Assembly: GCA_034008185.1 (NCBI GenBank)
Contig: CM067089.1
Location: forward strand, 23,594,213-23,658,212
DNA from: Gorsachius magnificus
Taxonomy: Eukaryota > Chordata > Aves > Pelecaniformes > Ardeidae
Direction of reading: 5' to 3'
Length of the DNA stretch: 64,000 bases
Shown: piece by piece, positions 50,401 through 62,316 of the stretch
How the letters are laid out: every line of letters begins with the position of its first letter
Position numbering within the stretch: position 1 is the stretch's first letter
Made by a program: the position numbers and the translations under genes
The notes under the pieces: model-generated
What the model saw: the letters and a program-made list of their open reading frames with translations, nothing else
The model's database searches: none
Told to the model about the DNA's origin: nothing

Positions 50401-53400
50401 ATCATCTCGTATGACTAGAAGTGACAGGTAATCGGGTCCACTGTACTTGCATACCTCTAGAGAATCCTTAGCTTTGGGGACAAAAATATTACAACAATCT
50501 TTACAAGAAACTAATTAAAGAATGGGATGGTATATTCATACATATTTCATATATGTATATCTATTTTTATTTTCTATGTATTGATACACACACATGCCTT
50601 TCTGATGCAGGAATTTAAAAAGTTCCCTTCTAACACACCAGTGGCCAAACAGCTAACATGTTAGTATTTTGGAAGTGGCTTTCACAACGGGAAAAGCAAC
50701 TGCACAGTAGGAAAACTCCAGCAGGGAGACAACAAACCAACAACAGGACATAAAGCATCAAATGGAAAGTGAACTCTTGAGGAGCTAAGACAGATGCAAA
50801 AGCTGTTGGTGGTAGCGTGGAAACATGTATTTGTTTAGCAAGTTTAGGAATGCATAGAAGGCATGGAAATATTTATTAGTGCAATGCTCTGAAAAGATGT
50901 ACTGAAAGAGTTCACAATCACTTATCAAGCTCAGCTTTTCAAAAGCGTCCAGAACAAATTTCCACATAGGACCTTAAAAAAATTGAAATGCCACCTGCTA
51001 AATTATACCACCAGTATTAATTCCTATGCTGGTACGGTCCTGACACAGCAGGTTTTAGCAGAAAGCTGACAAAAATACTTTCCCTCTCCCAACAAGTATA
51101 CGTTCGTGAAACACTTTAGTTGGAAAAAGTGTCTGAATTTACATTCTAAAGTCATAAAATTTACTAACCATTACTTCCAGAAAAGAAAGCCACACACCTA
51201 TCAAAAAATGCCAGGTATTCACTTCTCCCAAACACTATTAAGTGGTCATCAGTCAAAACAACTCCTCCAGTAAAAAGGACAAGCTTAAGCCTTTCAGCAT
51301 AAGCTGAAAAATCTCCTGATCCCCTTTAAAAACATAGTTATCTTGCATGAAAAGTAATAAATCACAACAAAGAAATATTTGCTGTGTAATTTTACAGTGC
51401 TATCGCTTTGATTTTTCTGCTTTGTAGCTCCATTTCACGCACTTCAGCAGCATGCCAACATCACATTTCAACCCTGGGCCTGCCAAAATCCGCAATTCCA
51501 CGTATTTGTTGTTAAAAGGTACCTTATTCAGAAGGCTGTTTTGACACTGTCCTAGTAATACCACGCGTAGGCAACCAGTGCATACGGGGACTGTTAGAAT
51601 CCCACTAAACGCAGACTCTCCTGCTAACTTCAGCATTGCAGCCAGGAAACCAGGCAAGTCAGAATGCAGCAAAGAAATGCCACTCTTCATATGACATGGC
51701 GCTAAGATGAAGGCTAAAAGAAATATATATGAGAGGAACAGGTTATGCCAGAGCATGCACTGTATTCACTCATTCCTTACCTTTCCCTTTACATTGCAGA
51801 GGTTACATCACCCCTTGAAACACAGTCGTAAGCAGGAGCAAGTCTCGTACATGAATCTTTCTCTCCCTGGGTGCTTTGGGGAAGCGGGAGTGTGCACTCA
51901 AGTGAGCATTCATGCCTCAGCCAGCTTGAGGACAAGGCTCTGCACCGAAGTCCTTAAGACCTTCTCACGGCTGCTGATTTCATCCACGGAACTGAAAGAG
52001 CATCTCAGCAGGACACTGCCAGCCTCCTTTTCAGCTCCCTCTTGCTGACTGCCAGTCTCTGGCAAGTGAAATGTCAAGAACCAGGCAGGGGCGGTGTTTG
52101 GAGAAGGAGGGATAAGAGATTCTCACCATCCATCAACCTCAAAACCTATTCAACCGACAACTTGAATGGAACTGGCATTTCATTCTCCATGGTAACAAGA
52201 GATGGAAGGAGGTTGGAAAAAGAGAGAGAGGACAGACCCAGGAAAATCTGATGATGAAGAAGCAGGGAAAAGTTGTAAACTTTGCAACTTCTCTTTGCTG
52301 TGCAAGTTGCATGCAGAGGAGGGAAAAGCCCTTTCCCTGCCTGCAGGGTCCCCAAGACAAGCTGTCCCACAGCCAAGATAAGGTGCCCCTTCTGCGAGCA
52401 GTGTACTGATGGGGGGGAGGAAACCCCTTGTTCTGCAGCAGTCCTCCCCAGAGGAAAGACAAATGCCTCTTGAACACTGGGAATTAGGGAAAGCTGCAGG
52501 ATATTATTCCGCAGAAAACAGAATTGCCTGAAAGGGAAAAGATACTGTCGTTCTCCATACAGTACTTCATGTCTACGGATCAAAGCCACTGATGCCGACT
52601 CAAGTCTGTGTGCCGGCACTGACCACAAACTGGAGCAAAGAATTAGTATCACCCCCTTTGCCTGCTTTGCATCTTACATGGAAGTACATGTTTGTTATTT
52701 CTATTACACTGAATCATTTAGATGCACAGAGAAACGGGGTATTTCTTCTTTTCCAAGGCACAGCAAAATGAAGCGCGGAAGCAGCGAGACTTAAAATTCG
52801 GGCAGCACCTTTGCCGAGCTCACGGGAGCTCTGGGTAAGTCAGTTCTTATTAACATTTCAGGCCTGGCCATCTTCTGAACTTTTTTTTCTGCTATTTTAC
52901 ATTCATAACTTGAGCTGTCACAGCCAGAATGTGCACAACAGGGAAATTACATTTGGATTCATGCACGTTTGTGTTCCAAGCTGGCCCCATGCAGCTACTG
53001 AAAGAGTCCCTGGCTAAAGCACTTATGCAAGATAACCAAACAAAGGACTGAAAAGCTCTGCAAATCCTGGCTGCTGCCGCTGCCATCTTAGTTCTTTCTC
53101 AATTCTTTACACAGATTCTTTCCCGAAGGACACATTTAAATCTCCCTCCCCCACCCAAACCCACCACCTCTCAATTCCGAGTTTGTTCTCGCTTTTTTTG
53201 TATTGCATATGGGACATGCTGTCATATGGTACTTTTTTTATACCCTTATCTATACAGTGTGGTTTTTGTTAAAGGTGATCTACAGAGGTGGGTTTAGTTC
53301 TCCCTGTAGTCCCCATGTATCAGCAAGTATGTTGAAAAATCATAGGTTTTTTTAAACTATCATTTTTTCTTCATGGTTCCCATTTTCATTTTGGACATTT

Positions 53401-54381
53401 GGCTTTCAATTTCTCACATAAGTTTTTACTTACCATTCATGACATTGCAACCCATAAGGCATGTTAATACATGCCCCTGTCCACTGAACTTCAGCCTTCA
53501 TCCACCACCAACCATTTCAAAGCCGTCTGAATACATTTTTGCTTTGAAAAATACTTTCATCCTCTGAAAAAACGTGTTTCATTTTCTCCTTTGTCTTCCA
53601 AGACTCTTGAATCTTGGAAAAAACAAAAGGGAACCTCGGAGAGAATAATCCTACAGTCCCTTCGCTTCTGTGGCCACTTTCTACTGCTCTCCAAACTCAT
53701 CTTCAAGAGACAGCCTTTTGCTTAGGTAAAGGGGGAGCATATTTACCTTTTGAAATCTACTTCAGGCACATGGTTTAGAAGTACTTTCTTCCTTCCTGAA
53801 AAATTTAACAAGAAAACAGAAATGAGACTGTTCCATTCTCTCTCTCCTGGCCAAAGGCAACTAAGCTGGGAGTGACACACATCAGTTGGAAGATGTCAGC
53901 CTCCTACAAGTCTAAACAAGCAAATAAATGCCGTTAAATGCATCTGCACAATCAGACAAATTCAGTTCTTCTCACTTATTTTTGAAGATATTTCAGAATT
54001 CCAAGGAGGTAGTTCCATCCCTTTTAAAATATACTCTACCCACATCTATTAAGATGAAGATATTTAGCATAAAAAGCTTTTTATGTTCCTTTCATAGAAC
54101 AATCTTAGAGTACTTTGTTATTTTGCTTTGTTACAGGAGCACAAAAAGGAAAGAAGGTATTTTTGCCACTTGTCACAAAGCGGGATCATCTTCCCTGCAC
54201 TTGCTGTTCACTGACTTTCACCTTGATCCTCTTGAAGGTTTGAAAGCATTGTTGTTTATCTGTAGCTTAGGGAAGGGATTTTCTTTCTCTCTGAAGTTGA
54301 TTCTAACGTACTTCAAAGACTTGCCGTCTACTAGCATCATCCACTTGTCGTCCTGTGATCCAAAAACTATACCTCTATAAA
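44426..54381. other. Non-coding stretch, little identified
   Basis: Mostly AT-rich. Notable items are a 114-codon plus frame in a mildly GC-rich part (45295-45639), the GC patch at 47815-47995, a 168-codon minus frame at 52652-52146 without known domains, and a T-rich plus strand from about 52850 to 54380. A GGGTAAGT splice-donor-like word occurs near 52831 but no exon could be built around it. Confidence 0.55.
47815..47995. other. GC-rich patch
   Basis: A local GC-rich segment (GCTCGGGGCTC near 47851, CCCGTCCCC near 47892). It is open on the minus strand in two frames (80 and 101 codons) but has no recognisable product. Confidence 0.2.
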
Positions 54382-54600
54382 TGCCTCTATGCAAACGCAC
54401 GTAGCATGGGGAATAAATAAGAAGAGTCAGAGACATGCGCACGCCTGCAGGGCTATGATCTTACTGGCACCATGGAGCTGTGGTGGGATGGCTCCTACGA
54501 CTCGGGTGTTGGAACAGAAGGAATACAGGCTCTTTAAGAAGGACAGGCAGGGAGATGAAGAGGGGGTGTTGCCCTCTGTGTCAATGACCAGCTGGAATAC

Positions 54601-54933
54601 ATGGAGCTCTGCCTGGGAGTAGATCAGGAGCCAACAGAGAGCTTACAGGTCAGGATTAAAGGCAGGGCAGGGACAGGTGACATTATAGTGGGGGTCTGCT
54701 ACAGGCCACCCAACCAGGAAGACCAAGCCGATGAGGCCCTCTATAGACAGATAAGAGCAGCCTCACATTCACAAGCCCTGGTCCTCATGGAGGACTTCAA
54801 CCACCCCGATATCTGTTGGAATGTCAACACAGCAGGGCACAAGCAATCCGGGAGGTTCCTGGAATGCGTTGATGGTAACTTCCTTCTCCAAGTGACAGAG
54901 GAGCCAGTGAGGAGAGGTGCTATGCTGGACTGC
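54601..54933 (+). pseudogene. CR1 ORF2 endonuclease fragment, first uninterrupted block
   Basis: The longest intact piece of the CR1 endonuclease domain, about 110 codons in one frame. It carries VCYRPPN near residues 32-38 of the block and EDFNHPD near residues 64-70. In working copies the latter is GDFN, whose D and N belong to the active site; here the preceding G is E. The upstream part of the same domain (about 54430-54600, RLFKKDRQG at 54529-54555) lies in a different frame, so a frameshift falls close to 54600. The downstream part resumes in a third frame at about 54936, and about 20 residues expected between LLD and GCSDH are absent, which points to a small deletion of roughly 60-65 bases. 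The start at 54601 is only a convenient in-frame ATG, not a native start. Confidence 0.9.
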
Positions 54934-54935
54934 AT

Positions 54936-55295
54936 GGCTGCAGTAACCATGAAATTGTGGAGTTCAAGATTCTTAGGGCACCGAGGAGGGCGCACAGCAA
55001 GCTCACTACCCTGGACTTCAGGAGAGCAGACTTTGGTCTCTTCAGGGATCTGCCTGGTGGAGTACAATGGGATAAAGCCCTGGAGGGAAGAGGGGCCCAA
55101 GAAAGCTGGTTAATATTCAGGGATCACCTCCTCCAAGCTCAGAAAGCCAACCGTATCCTGGGCTGCATCAGAAAAAGTGTGACCAGCAGGTCGAAGGAGG
55201 AGATTCTGCCCCTCTACTCCACTCTTGGGAGACCCCACCTGGAGCACTGCATTCAGCTCTGGGGACCCAATATAAGAAAGACACGGACCTGTTGA
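54936..55295 (+). pseudogene. CR1 ORF2 endonuclease end fused to reverse-transcriptase C-terminus by deletion
   Basis: One open frame spans two parts of ORF2 that are normally far apart. The left half is the end of the endonuclease (GCSNHEIVEFKIL, then LTTLDFRRADFGLF, then ESWLIFRDHLLQAQ). The right half, from about 55146, is the end of the reverse transcriptase (ILGCIRKSV to QLWGP). In complete CR1 elements several hundred codons of polymerase lie between them, so the join marks a large, apparently in-frame deletion. The frame breaks again near 55290, and the remaining C-terminal piece continues in another frame to about 55434. Confidence 0.88.
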
Positions 55296-55434
55296 AGCGA
55301 GTCCAGAGAGGACCGCAAAGATGATCAGAGAGCTGGCGTACCTCTCCTATGAAGACAGTCTGAGAGAGTTGGGGTTGTTCAGCCTGGAGAAGAGAAAGCT
55401 CCAGGAAGACCTTATAGTATCCTTCCAGTACCTG

Positions 55435-57067
55435 TCTCCACACAGCTCTCCATTTCAAAAGCTACCATCTCAACTGGCAGCAATTTTACAGAGAAGTGAA
55501 TCAGTGGCGAACCTGAACCAGCGGTGAATCTCACCAGTGGACAGCATTGGCAATAGCATGTCATAGCATCCTGTATTGCAACTGCTTGGGGAACAAATAG
55601 ATCTGCTGCCACAACTCTGAGCACAGACCTAAATTCACTTCTTTCAAGTAGATGCCTGCTCTGACAACCTTGTCATGCCTATCAAGAAAATTAACATGTG
55701 AAGTGACTGTGCTGGAGCAGTGCTATGATTTAGCAGTAGAACACTCTACTACAGCTATTCCCTGAAGTACCACATTAAAATAGGGAAATGAGCAATCTCG
55801 TTCTACATTAAAAAAGAAAATAAATACATTAAAATTTAGCAAATATGCCAAGTTTTGTGCTAAGTACCCATCTACTGACCAACACAGCTGAGACTGAGCC
55901 AGAATTTAGCGTCCCAAGAGAAGATGCCTTGAAAGGTGTTTTAATACAACAGAGAGATACCCCAGCTACTGACTGACTCGCTTGACATATGGAAATGGTG
56001 AAGACCAAATACTCTCCTGCTCCTGCTCACAACCTTGAGGGAAGCTCAGTCAATCAGATACTCCATATCCACAGGTAGTCACGAGAGACTAATACTATGC
56101 CATAAATGACCACAACAGCAAAAACCCCCTAGCTAAAAGCTGCAACCAGTGGAGGGACTGGCAGGGCAGCCATGAGTCACCATTCACTAAGATGCTTTTC
56201 TGGTCCTCAATGCCCTCTTACTTCATATAAACCAGAACCCTCCAACCCCAGAACAATAAAATCAGAGAAAGAAAGAGGGCCTTATCAAGCTGACAGGGCA
56301 AAAGACTCAAGTCCAGCAATCTCCCCCCAGGCCAACATCTCCCCCACTGAATACCATGGGCAAAAAAAGGCAGCGTCTCAGGCTTCTATGTCTCAGAAGC
56401 TACAATTCAGATTTTTTTTCTTTAAAGGAATTTTTACTTCTGGGATTAAACAAGACATAAACCTATCAGCACCATCCGAGGAATAAACACCTGTTTTGAT
56501 TTCAGGTCAGAAATCACTCACCATCACAGAAATAATTTATGAAGTTAGCTTAACAGCTTTGCAGATCCTGTCAATGTCAAAAGTTCACCTGCTGTGGGAA
56601 AGGAACATTTATTTTTTGGTTTGACATTCCCAATTTTATCCCAGCTAAACAAAAGACAATTTCTAATAAACATGGTGAAAGAACTACAAATTTACACTTA
56701 GGAGCATCATGGAATAAAACCCATATTTTACCCGGCTGAAATGCAGAAATGAGAAAGAACAAGCAAAAAAAAAGACAGATACTCAATGATAAAGATTCAG
56801 AGGACAAAACAGTAAAAATACTACACATGAATCTTTCAAAGCATACATTAAAATGGTTTCTGGGAATAAAAAAGTCTAAAAAAAACCAAGATTAGAAAGC
56901 ACACAAAAATATCCCAAGTCCAGAACTCAAAAAATTCTGAGGACAGCATTCTGGAAAACCAAAGCATCTTGATTTAAATTAACAACCATGGCTGAAATAC
57001 CTCTGAGCTATTCTCAGTACAAGTCATTTCAAGGTAGGAATGAATGGAGTACACAGACCGAGATGAC
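55435..57067. other. Non-coding flank of the CR1 remnant
   Basis: No CR1 3' UTR, second CR1 piece or other element is recognised in the sequence that replaces the expected CR1 3' end. Confidence 0.6.
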
Positions 57068-57094
57068 CTGATGACACAACACGTGTGTCATCAG
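57068..57094. promoter_or_regulatory. 27-bp perfect hairpin containing a CACGTG E-box
   Basis: Arms of 11 bp (CTGATGACACA and TGTGTCATCAG) with a 5-base loop pair perfectly. A CACGTG E-box (57080-57085) lies at the loop/right-arm boundary, and each arm carries a TGATGACA word similar to bZIP half-sites. Regulatory use is inferred from motif shape only. Confidence 0.4.
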
Positions 57095-57389
57095 TAGAAG
57101 AACACACCATGTCACTGAATTACCAGTCACTTCCCACTACAGACATACCACCCCAAAAGGGGAGGGATGGACTTAATGTGTACAATTTTATAAAAACATA
57201 TTTCTCTAATAAGAAAAATGACACTAACTCCATAGCTTCCTAACTTCAAGTGTGCCACAAAATTAATCAAAGAGTTTAATAAAAATCTCTTCAAGAGAAT
57301 CAGCATTATTTATTCAGACCATCCCCATAAGGGTAAAGATCTTCTGAATCCCACAGGACTGTAATATTAACAGATTTTAGGTTAAATCC

Positions 57390-57403
57390 TTTTTTTTTTT
57401 TTT
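57390..57403 (+). repeat. Poly(T) run, 14 bp
   Basis: An uninterrupted T14 in AT-rich DNA. Confidence 0.9.
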
Positions 57404-57719
57404 AAATTAGTCAGAGTGTTTGAAAAACTTTTTTTAAATAGGAACTCATATTCAACATAATCCATTAAACAATCTTTCCACTACCTTAGAAATAAAAAGA
57501 ATAAATGCAAAATCCTTTGCATCATAAGAGTTTCATTATTTCATAAAAAACAGAGAGCAAATGACTACAAGTCCTAACAATCTGTTTGGCTAATGCTGTC
57601 TAAAACAACACACACAAAGTCACATCAATCTGTTATCCAAGAACTTGCAATAGCACTAAACATTAATGACACATGGAGAGGTGAAAGCCATCACCCAGCG
57701 AAGGAAGAGCTTTCAGACG

Positions 57720-57905
57720 ACCATTAGAGGCATGTATGTTTTGAACTCTGAAGCGTTGTATCTGCAGTAAAGGTTTTCAGTATTTCACATGCAAATGTTT
57801 CCATGCAAATAAATACATGTTCCTCTAAACTGAAAAAGTTTACAAGGGCACAATTAGCTGTTTTCACTGAGTATAAATCAGACAGCTGCCTGTAATTGGA
57901 ACCAG
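57720..57905. promoter_or_regulatory. Candidate enhancer-like element with two POU octamers
   Basis: Two exact ATGCAAAT octamers (57789-57796 and 57803-57810) are spaced 14 bp start to start. To their right lie an AATTAG homeodomain-type core (around 57853), a CAGCTG E-box (around 57883) and TAATTG (around 57893). A third octamer is at 58201-58208. This density of factor sites without coding sequence is typical of vertebrate conserved non-coding elements. Conservation itself cannot be seen from one sequence. Confidence 0.35.
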
Positions 57906-59009
57906 GAGAAAAAGACATGTAAGAAATGCTTTCTTCTTTGCAGATGTTTTTCTGAGATTTATGGGAAGTTCTACTTCAAGAAATTAATATAACGCTATCC
58001 AAAATCTACATGGTCTATGGCTTTAATGGGTAAATTTACATGTGAATAGTTGGGGTTGGTTTTTTTTCTCCCAATTTCCTCTTGGATTTTACCTATTTCA
58101 TGTAAGATTAAAACAGCCACAAAGATTCTGCAAGGTAAGTTAAGCACACCATCATACCTCTGCAAATAAAGCTACCTTTTCACAAGCAGCAGGGAGGTCA
58201 ATGCAAATGAATCAGCACTAACTGCTATCCCTAACTGTGCAAAAAAGAAAAATACCCCCTCCCTCCAAGGGGGATCAGAAAAGGCTGCAAATTGTAAGAA
58301 GTGAGTCTTACAGATGAAGAAATTGGATACACGTTTCATATGGCAGAGGCATGTCTGAATGTCTATTTCTGTCTACGTTTCATAATGCTACTGAGATACA
58401 AGTGATGTCCAACATATGCTTGGGACACTACTTAAGGCACAGTACTAAGCTATGTCTTAAAGGTCCATCAGTGTAAATAATGCAAAAGCAGTGGGTTTGG
58501 GGATTTTTTCGGGGGGATGAGGGAAGAACACATCCTATCCAATCTTCTTATTTTCCCACTAAGTCAGCATCTCAACAGCTTAACTATCTATAAGCGAACC
58601 TGTCTCTTAAGAAGAAACTGGTTTCATTTAATTCTGTATCATTCTGCAAATAAGAGGACAGTATTTAGAACAGATGGCACAATTTACTTCAGCCTTTCTG
58701 CTACAAGTAACTGCTCCCATGATTTCTAAACCACTTTGCAGTTTTACACACAGTGATTCCAGCTGGTACAAAACTTCCCCTTCAGTGGGGTGCAGGGAAA
58801 AACAGAATCAAAACACTTTTCAACATGCCAGCTGACCAAAACGGTGCAGATAAATATAAAGAAGAACCATAAATTGTGCATTTTTATGCACCCCCACTCA
58901 CAAGATATCAAAATAATGGAAGAACCAGCTTAGGTACCAATGCAGATGTGACCTAAGAGGCCTCAGGCACGGACAAATAAGTAACTTCTGCAACTTTCAA
59001 GGCAACACG

Positions 59010-59300
59010 AGTTCCCAGCTGCCGGCTTCTCTTCCCCAGTGTAATAAGATGTAACACGAACGTATGATGCCATATTTTGCTGGAAGGCATAAGAGATCTG
59101 AATTTAACAATGTGTTAAATTAGAGTGTAGCACCTGTGTCTTACTACCAGCCTGCTTGATTTCCCCTGGGCCGGAGCTGTGCCTGCCACCTGGAGATGGG
59201 CAGCGCAGACTGCCTCTCCCGTCCTAGGCAGAACTACCTGCGCACAAGGTCCCCAACCTGACCCAGGTCCTAGGCACCGTGATAGCGGTGGGGAGGGAAA
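59010..59300. other. GC-rich patch
   Basis: A GC-rich segment (about 59150-59300) with scattered CpG and a CACCTG E-box. No coding exon or repeat is recognised. Confidence 0.2.
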
Positions 59301-62298
59301 GCACACTTTGAATGCGATCAAATGCTTCAGAGAAAAGGCTTAGTTTCTGAAAGAACATATTTAACATCTTTTACAAGCATCTTTCGCATTATCTCCTCCC
59401 ACCTGTCTGTGCTGATATAAGAAAGGTGGGCATAGATTATAATTCAGGCAACTGATTCAAGTGACCGCACCGCAGACAGAAGCATCAACACCTACTACAA
59501 AAGGACGTGTTAAGGAGGCTTGTCTCTCCTACAGAATGCTTTAAAACAACCCTCTCTGCTGCAGCATGGACTCTAATCAAACACCTGCATTCTCTCAAGG
59601 TATCTTACTGACAAACACGGGTAATATGATGTGTAATGAAAGGGGATAAAGCCTTGCTTCCTGGAAAATAAAATCCGACAGCTGATTTTACCAGAGGAAA
59701 AAAAAGGGGTTGAAGCTCTCGCTAATGGCTTTGTAAGTGTCTGATTTCTAATGCTAAAAGCTTCCTGCATTTAGGCGATGAATTTGGAAGGGAGCAATTA
59801 TGAAACAGAAGTATGTTACACGTTGTCTCACAGGCATGTTAACTTCTACCTCTTCTGTGAGGAGAATTTGTACACTGCAGGTTTCTGCGTTTCAAAATTT
59901 CATCATCTTTTGGAGCAACAAGGAAAGAGACACGTTGCTGAGAACACCTCATCTTTTCTAGGCTGACCTTGTGTTCACTGCTTCCCCACACAAACGAATG
60001 CCAAAGTACCAAACCAATCCTTCTGTCCTGCTGCCTTTTCTCTCTGACCTCCAAATAAGTACTCCTAAATATTCTGTGACTGCTTGGAAAAATCTACTGT
60101 ATTCCCACCCCCTCAAACCCTTCCTCTGTAAAACAGGTAATCTTGCAAATACAATGCTGTCACCTTCCTTCTGCAGGTTTCTGCCATTGCTGTCACTATG
60201 GAAACAATCAGAACATCAAATATGTCAGTAAGCATGATTTATAAAATACGAAAGCGCCAAAGGTAAAGACTCTACATAAAAAACAATCAAGACAAAATTA
60301 GCTTGTTAGCATGGAAACATTGGCTGTAAAGGATTTTCAAGTTCATATGAATTCCTAGGGCAATGCTGCAGTGAGCTACGGCCAAGGAGAGCTGCCAGTG
60401 CAGCATCACGCATGAAGTCACACAGCCAAAGGCTGCAACTATCCGCCGGGACAAAGTGCTGTAATCATCCCTTTTCCATCCATTTAAAACACAAAAATCA
60501 GACAGTAAGGAAAAATCAGTATATCCCCAAAACGTTACACCAGCATAACAAATATTATAAGGCATACACACATTCGTTTCTTTGACATTTAGAAATAAAT
60601 TAAGGCAGGCCCTCGCAGCTTGCATTGCTTGTAGCTGAACAGTGCATTCAGTCACCTTCCCCTCTGCTCATCGTCTTGACTCACATCCGCATCAGAAACA
60701 AAGTCAAAGCCAATTATTCTTAGCTTCCCAACCACACAAAGATTTAAAGCAACTCTTAGAGAAGCATCAGCTATAGAGCTCGGTTGGACAGCTATTCTGC
60801 TGCGTTGTGGCTCCAGCAATGCAAAAGCAGAGTGCTGACGATCGCTGTAAGACGGGGTTCATCCAAGCCCTGTATGTGCTTAAGAAGCAGTCCTCCCCTG
60901 CTCCCAAAGCTCGCCACGTTACTTCGCTTTGGCATGTTGTCTCAGTTATAGCACACAGGAGCCTCCAGAGAACAAACACAACTTTTTTAGACAACTCCCT
61001 CTCCACCACAGACACATTCTCTCCGTACTTTTTTGGAAGCTCATTGCAGGGAATGTTTTGCCTTTCATCATCCCATTATTCTCTCCTCTCCCCTCACTGC
61101 ATTACATCTACCCACTTTGTGTTGCTGCTTTTCCTCACCTGTACTGGCTTAGAAAGTAAGCCACTATTCTACCTCAAATTCAGCCACTGAAGTTACAATA
61201 CAGACAGCAAAAGCAAGAGGGACCTCTTCTTATGCCAAGATAGAACACTTCAGCTTAAGAAAAAAAGAGGAGGAAAATGGCTCAAACACAAACTAGAGCC
61301 ACAGAGCACTAGAAGAGAGGAACAGACATGCAGCTGTGAAGCACTTTCAACATATTGTAGAGCCAAAAGAATAAATGTACATTTTTCTTAATAATTATAT
61401 GCCAAATGGTAAGCTCCAGGTGCCATTTCAGGCAGGGGAGGCACTTTGCCAACTAGTCAGTGCTGGACAGGTGACCCCGAAGACTGCTTGCTGCCTTTAG
61501 GACTTGGCTGAAGGACTTCTGCACGTCCACTGCCTGCAATGCTAGGCGCACACAGAGCAAATTCCCTTACACTCAGGTTCTCCCAAGTGGCTCAGTAAAA
61601 GAAACATTCTACAGTATTCTTAACTTAAAAGAATTTTTTGATTGCATATCTTAATGACACTTGAAAGTTTACCAGATTATTCACTTTTTGCCACAGGACT
61701 GCCACTTTGGCAGCAGTTCAGGTACTCTAAGATGGAGATGCTCCCTGCCTCTCTTGAAACACATGCTTTTGATTCCTGATTTCTACAATATGAGATTCCA
61801 TGCTTTGTCTGAGATACCCTCTATTAGACTGCAGGAGTCAGCTGGGATGAATCCAGAGAGGAGCTGCAAGGATTTGGAATCCTGCACTATCAACAGGGTG
61901 AGGAAGAACAAAAGAAGTTACAAACTACAGAACTGAGAGGAAAGGTAGAAGAGAGGACAAGGTAAGCTGAATTAGTAAGTCTTCTGTGAAGGCTTTACTT
62001 TACTTCCAGAAAAAGCATCTTCCAGAAACGGAGAGTGAATTTTGACGCACAGTTTCCCTGGTAGCTAATGATGACATTAGTTCACAATATCAGGAAACTC
62101 TATGATAGTACAGAAGACAATTCAGAGCGGGAGTTTATCTTGCTCAAATATTGGACAATTTGAAATAAGCCATTCCACCCCCTCTGAAAAGTTTCAAGAA
62201 ATCCTAAATTAAAATATCATGGAAATAATCAGTCCTTAGAAATTGACTCACACGTTGTAGTGTGTGAGTTTATATCCTCTTCTATTTGGCTCTCTCTT

Positions 62299-62316
62299 CC
62301 CCCCCCCCCCCCCCCC
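62299..62316 (+). repeat. Poly(C) run, 18 bp
   Basis: An uninterrupted C18 preceded by a TCTCTCTT pyrimidine stretch. The minus strand is G18. Likely unstable in length. Confidence 0.95.

Larger units (their letters stand above)
54382..55434 (+). mobile_element. Degenerate CR1 non-LTR retrotransposon (LINE), ORF2 remnant with internal deletions
   Basis: This is a remnant of CR1 ORF2, the LINE protein that nicks target DNA and reverse-transcribes its own RNA. The left end (from about 54382) reads as the start of the apurinic-type endonuclease domain (LYANARSMGNK-like). Further right are the VCYRPPN motif (54694-54714), EDFNHPDICW (54790-54819; family usually GDFN) and SNHE (54942-54953; family usually SDHE). 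At about 55141-55146 the sequence jumps from the end of the endonuclease region to the last part of the reverse transcriptase (ILGCIRKSV, then LPLYS, RPHLEHC and QLWGP, then LRELGLFSLEKRKL). Most of the polymerase, including its catalytic region, is therefore missing. Similarity stops after FQYL at about 55434, with no CR1 3' UTR or terminal 8-bp repeats. A stop codon at 54418-54420 and several frame changes make it non-functional. Family assignment is confident; subfamily is not determined. Confidence 0.95.

Noticed and set aside
52146..52652. 168-codon minus-strand open frame as a gene
   Set aside because: No recognisable domain, no splice or promoter context; other frames are open in the same place.
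58030..58140. Possible 28-bp micro-exon between a pyrimidine tract/AG and GGTAAGT
   Set aside because: Splice-like words occur by chance at this frequency, and there is no neighbouring exon to join it to.
61836..61960. Weak resemblance to the CR1 ORF2 3' part (ATCCAGAGAGGAGCTGCAAG)
   Set aside because: The match is about 20 bp and does not continue into the expected LSYEERLRELGLFSLEKR-coding sequence.
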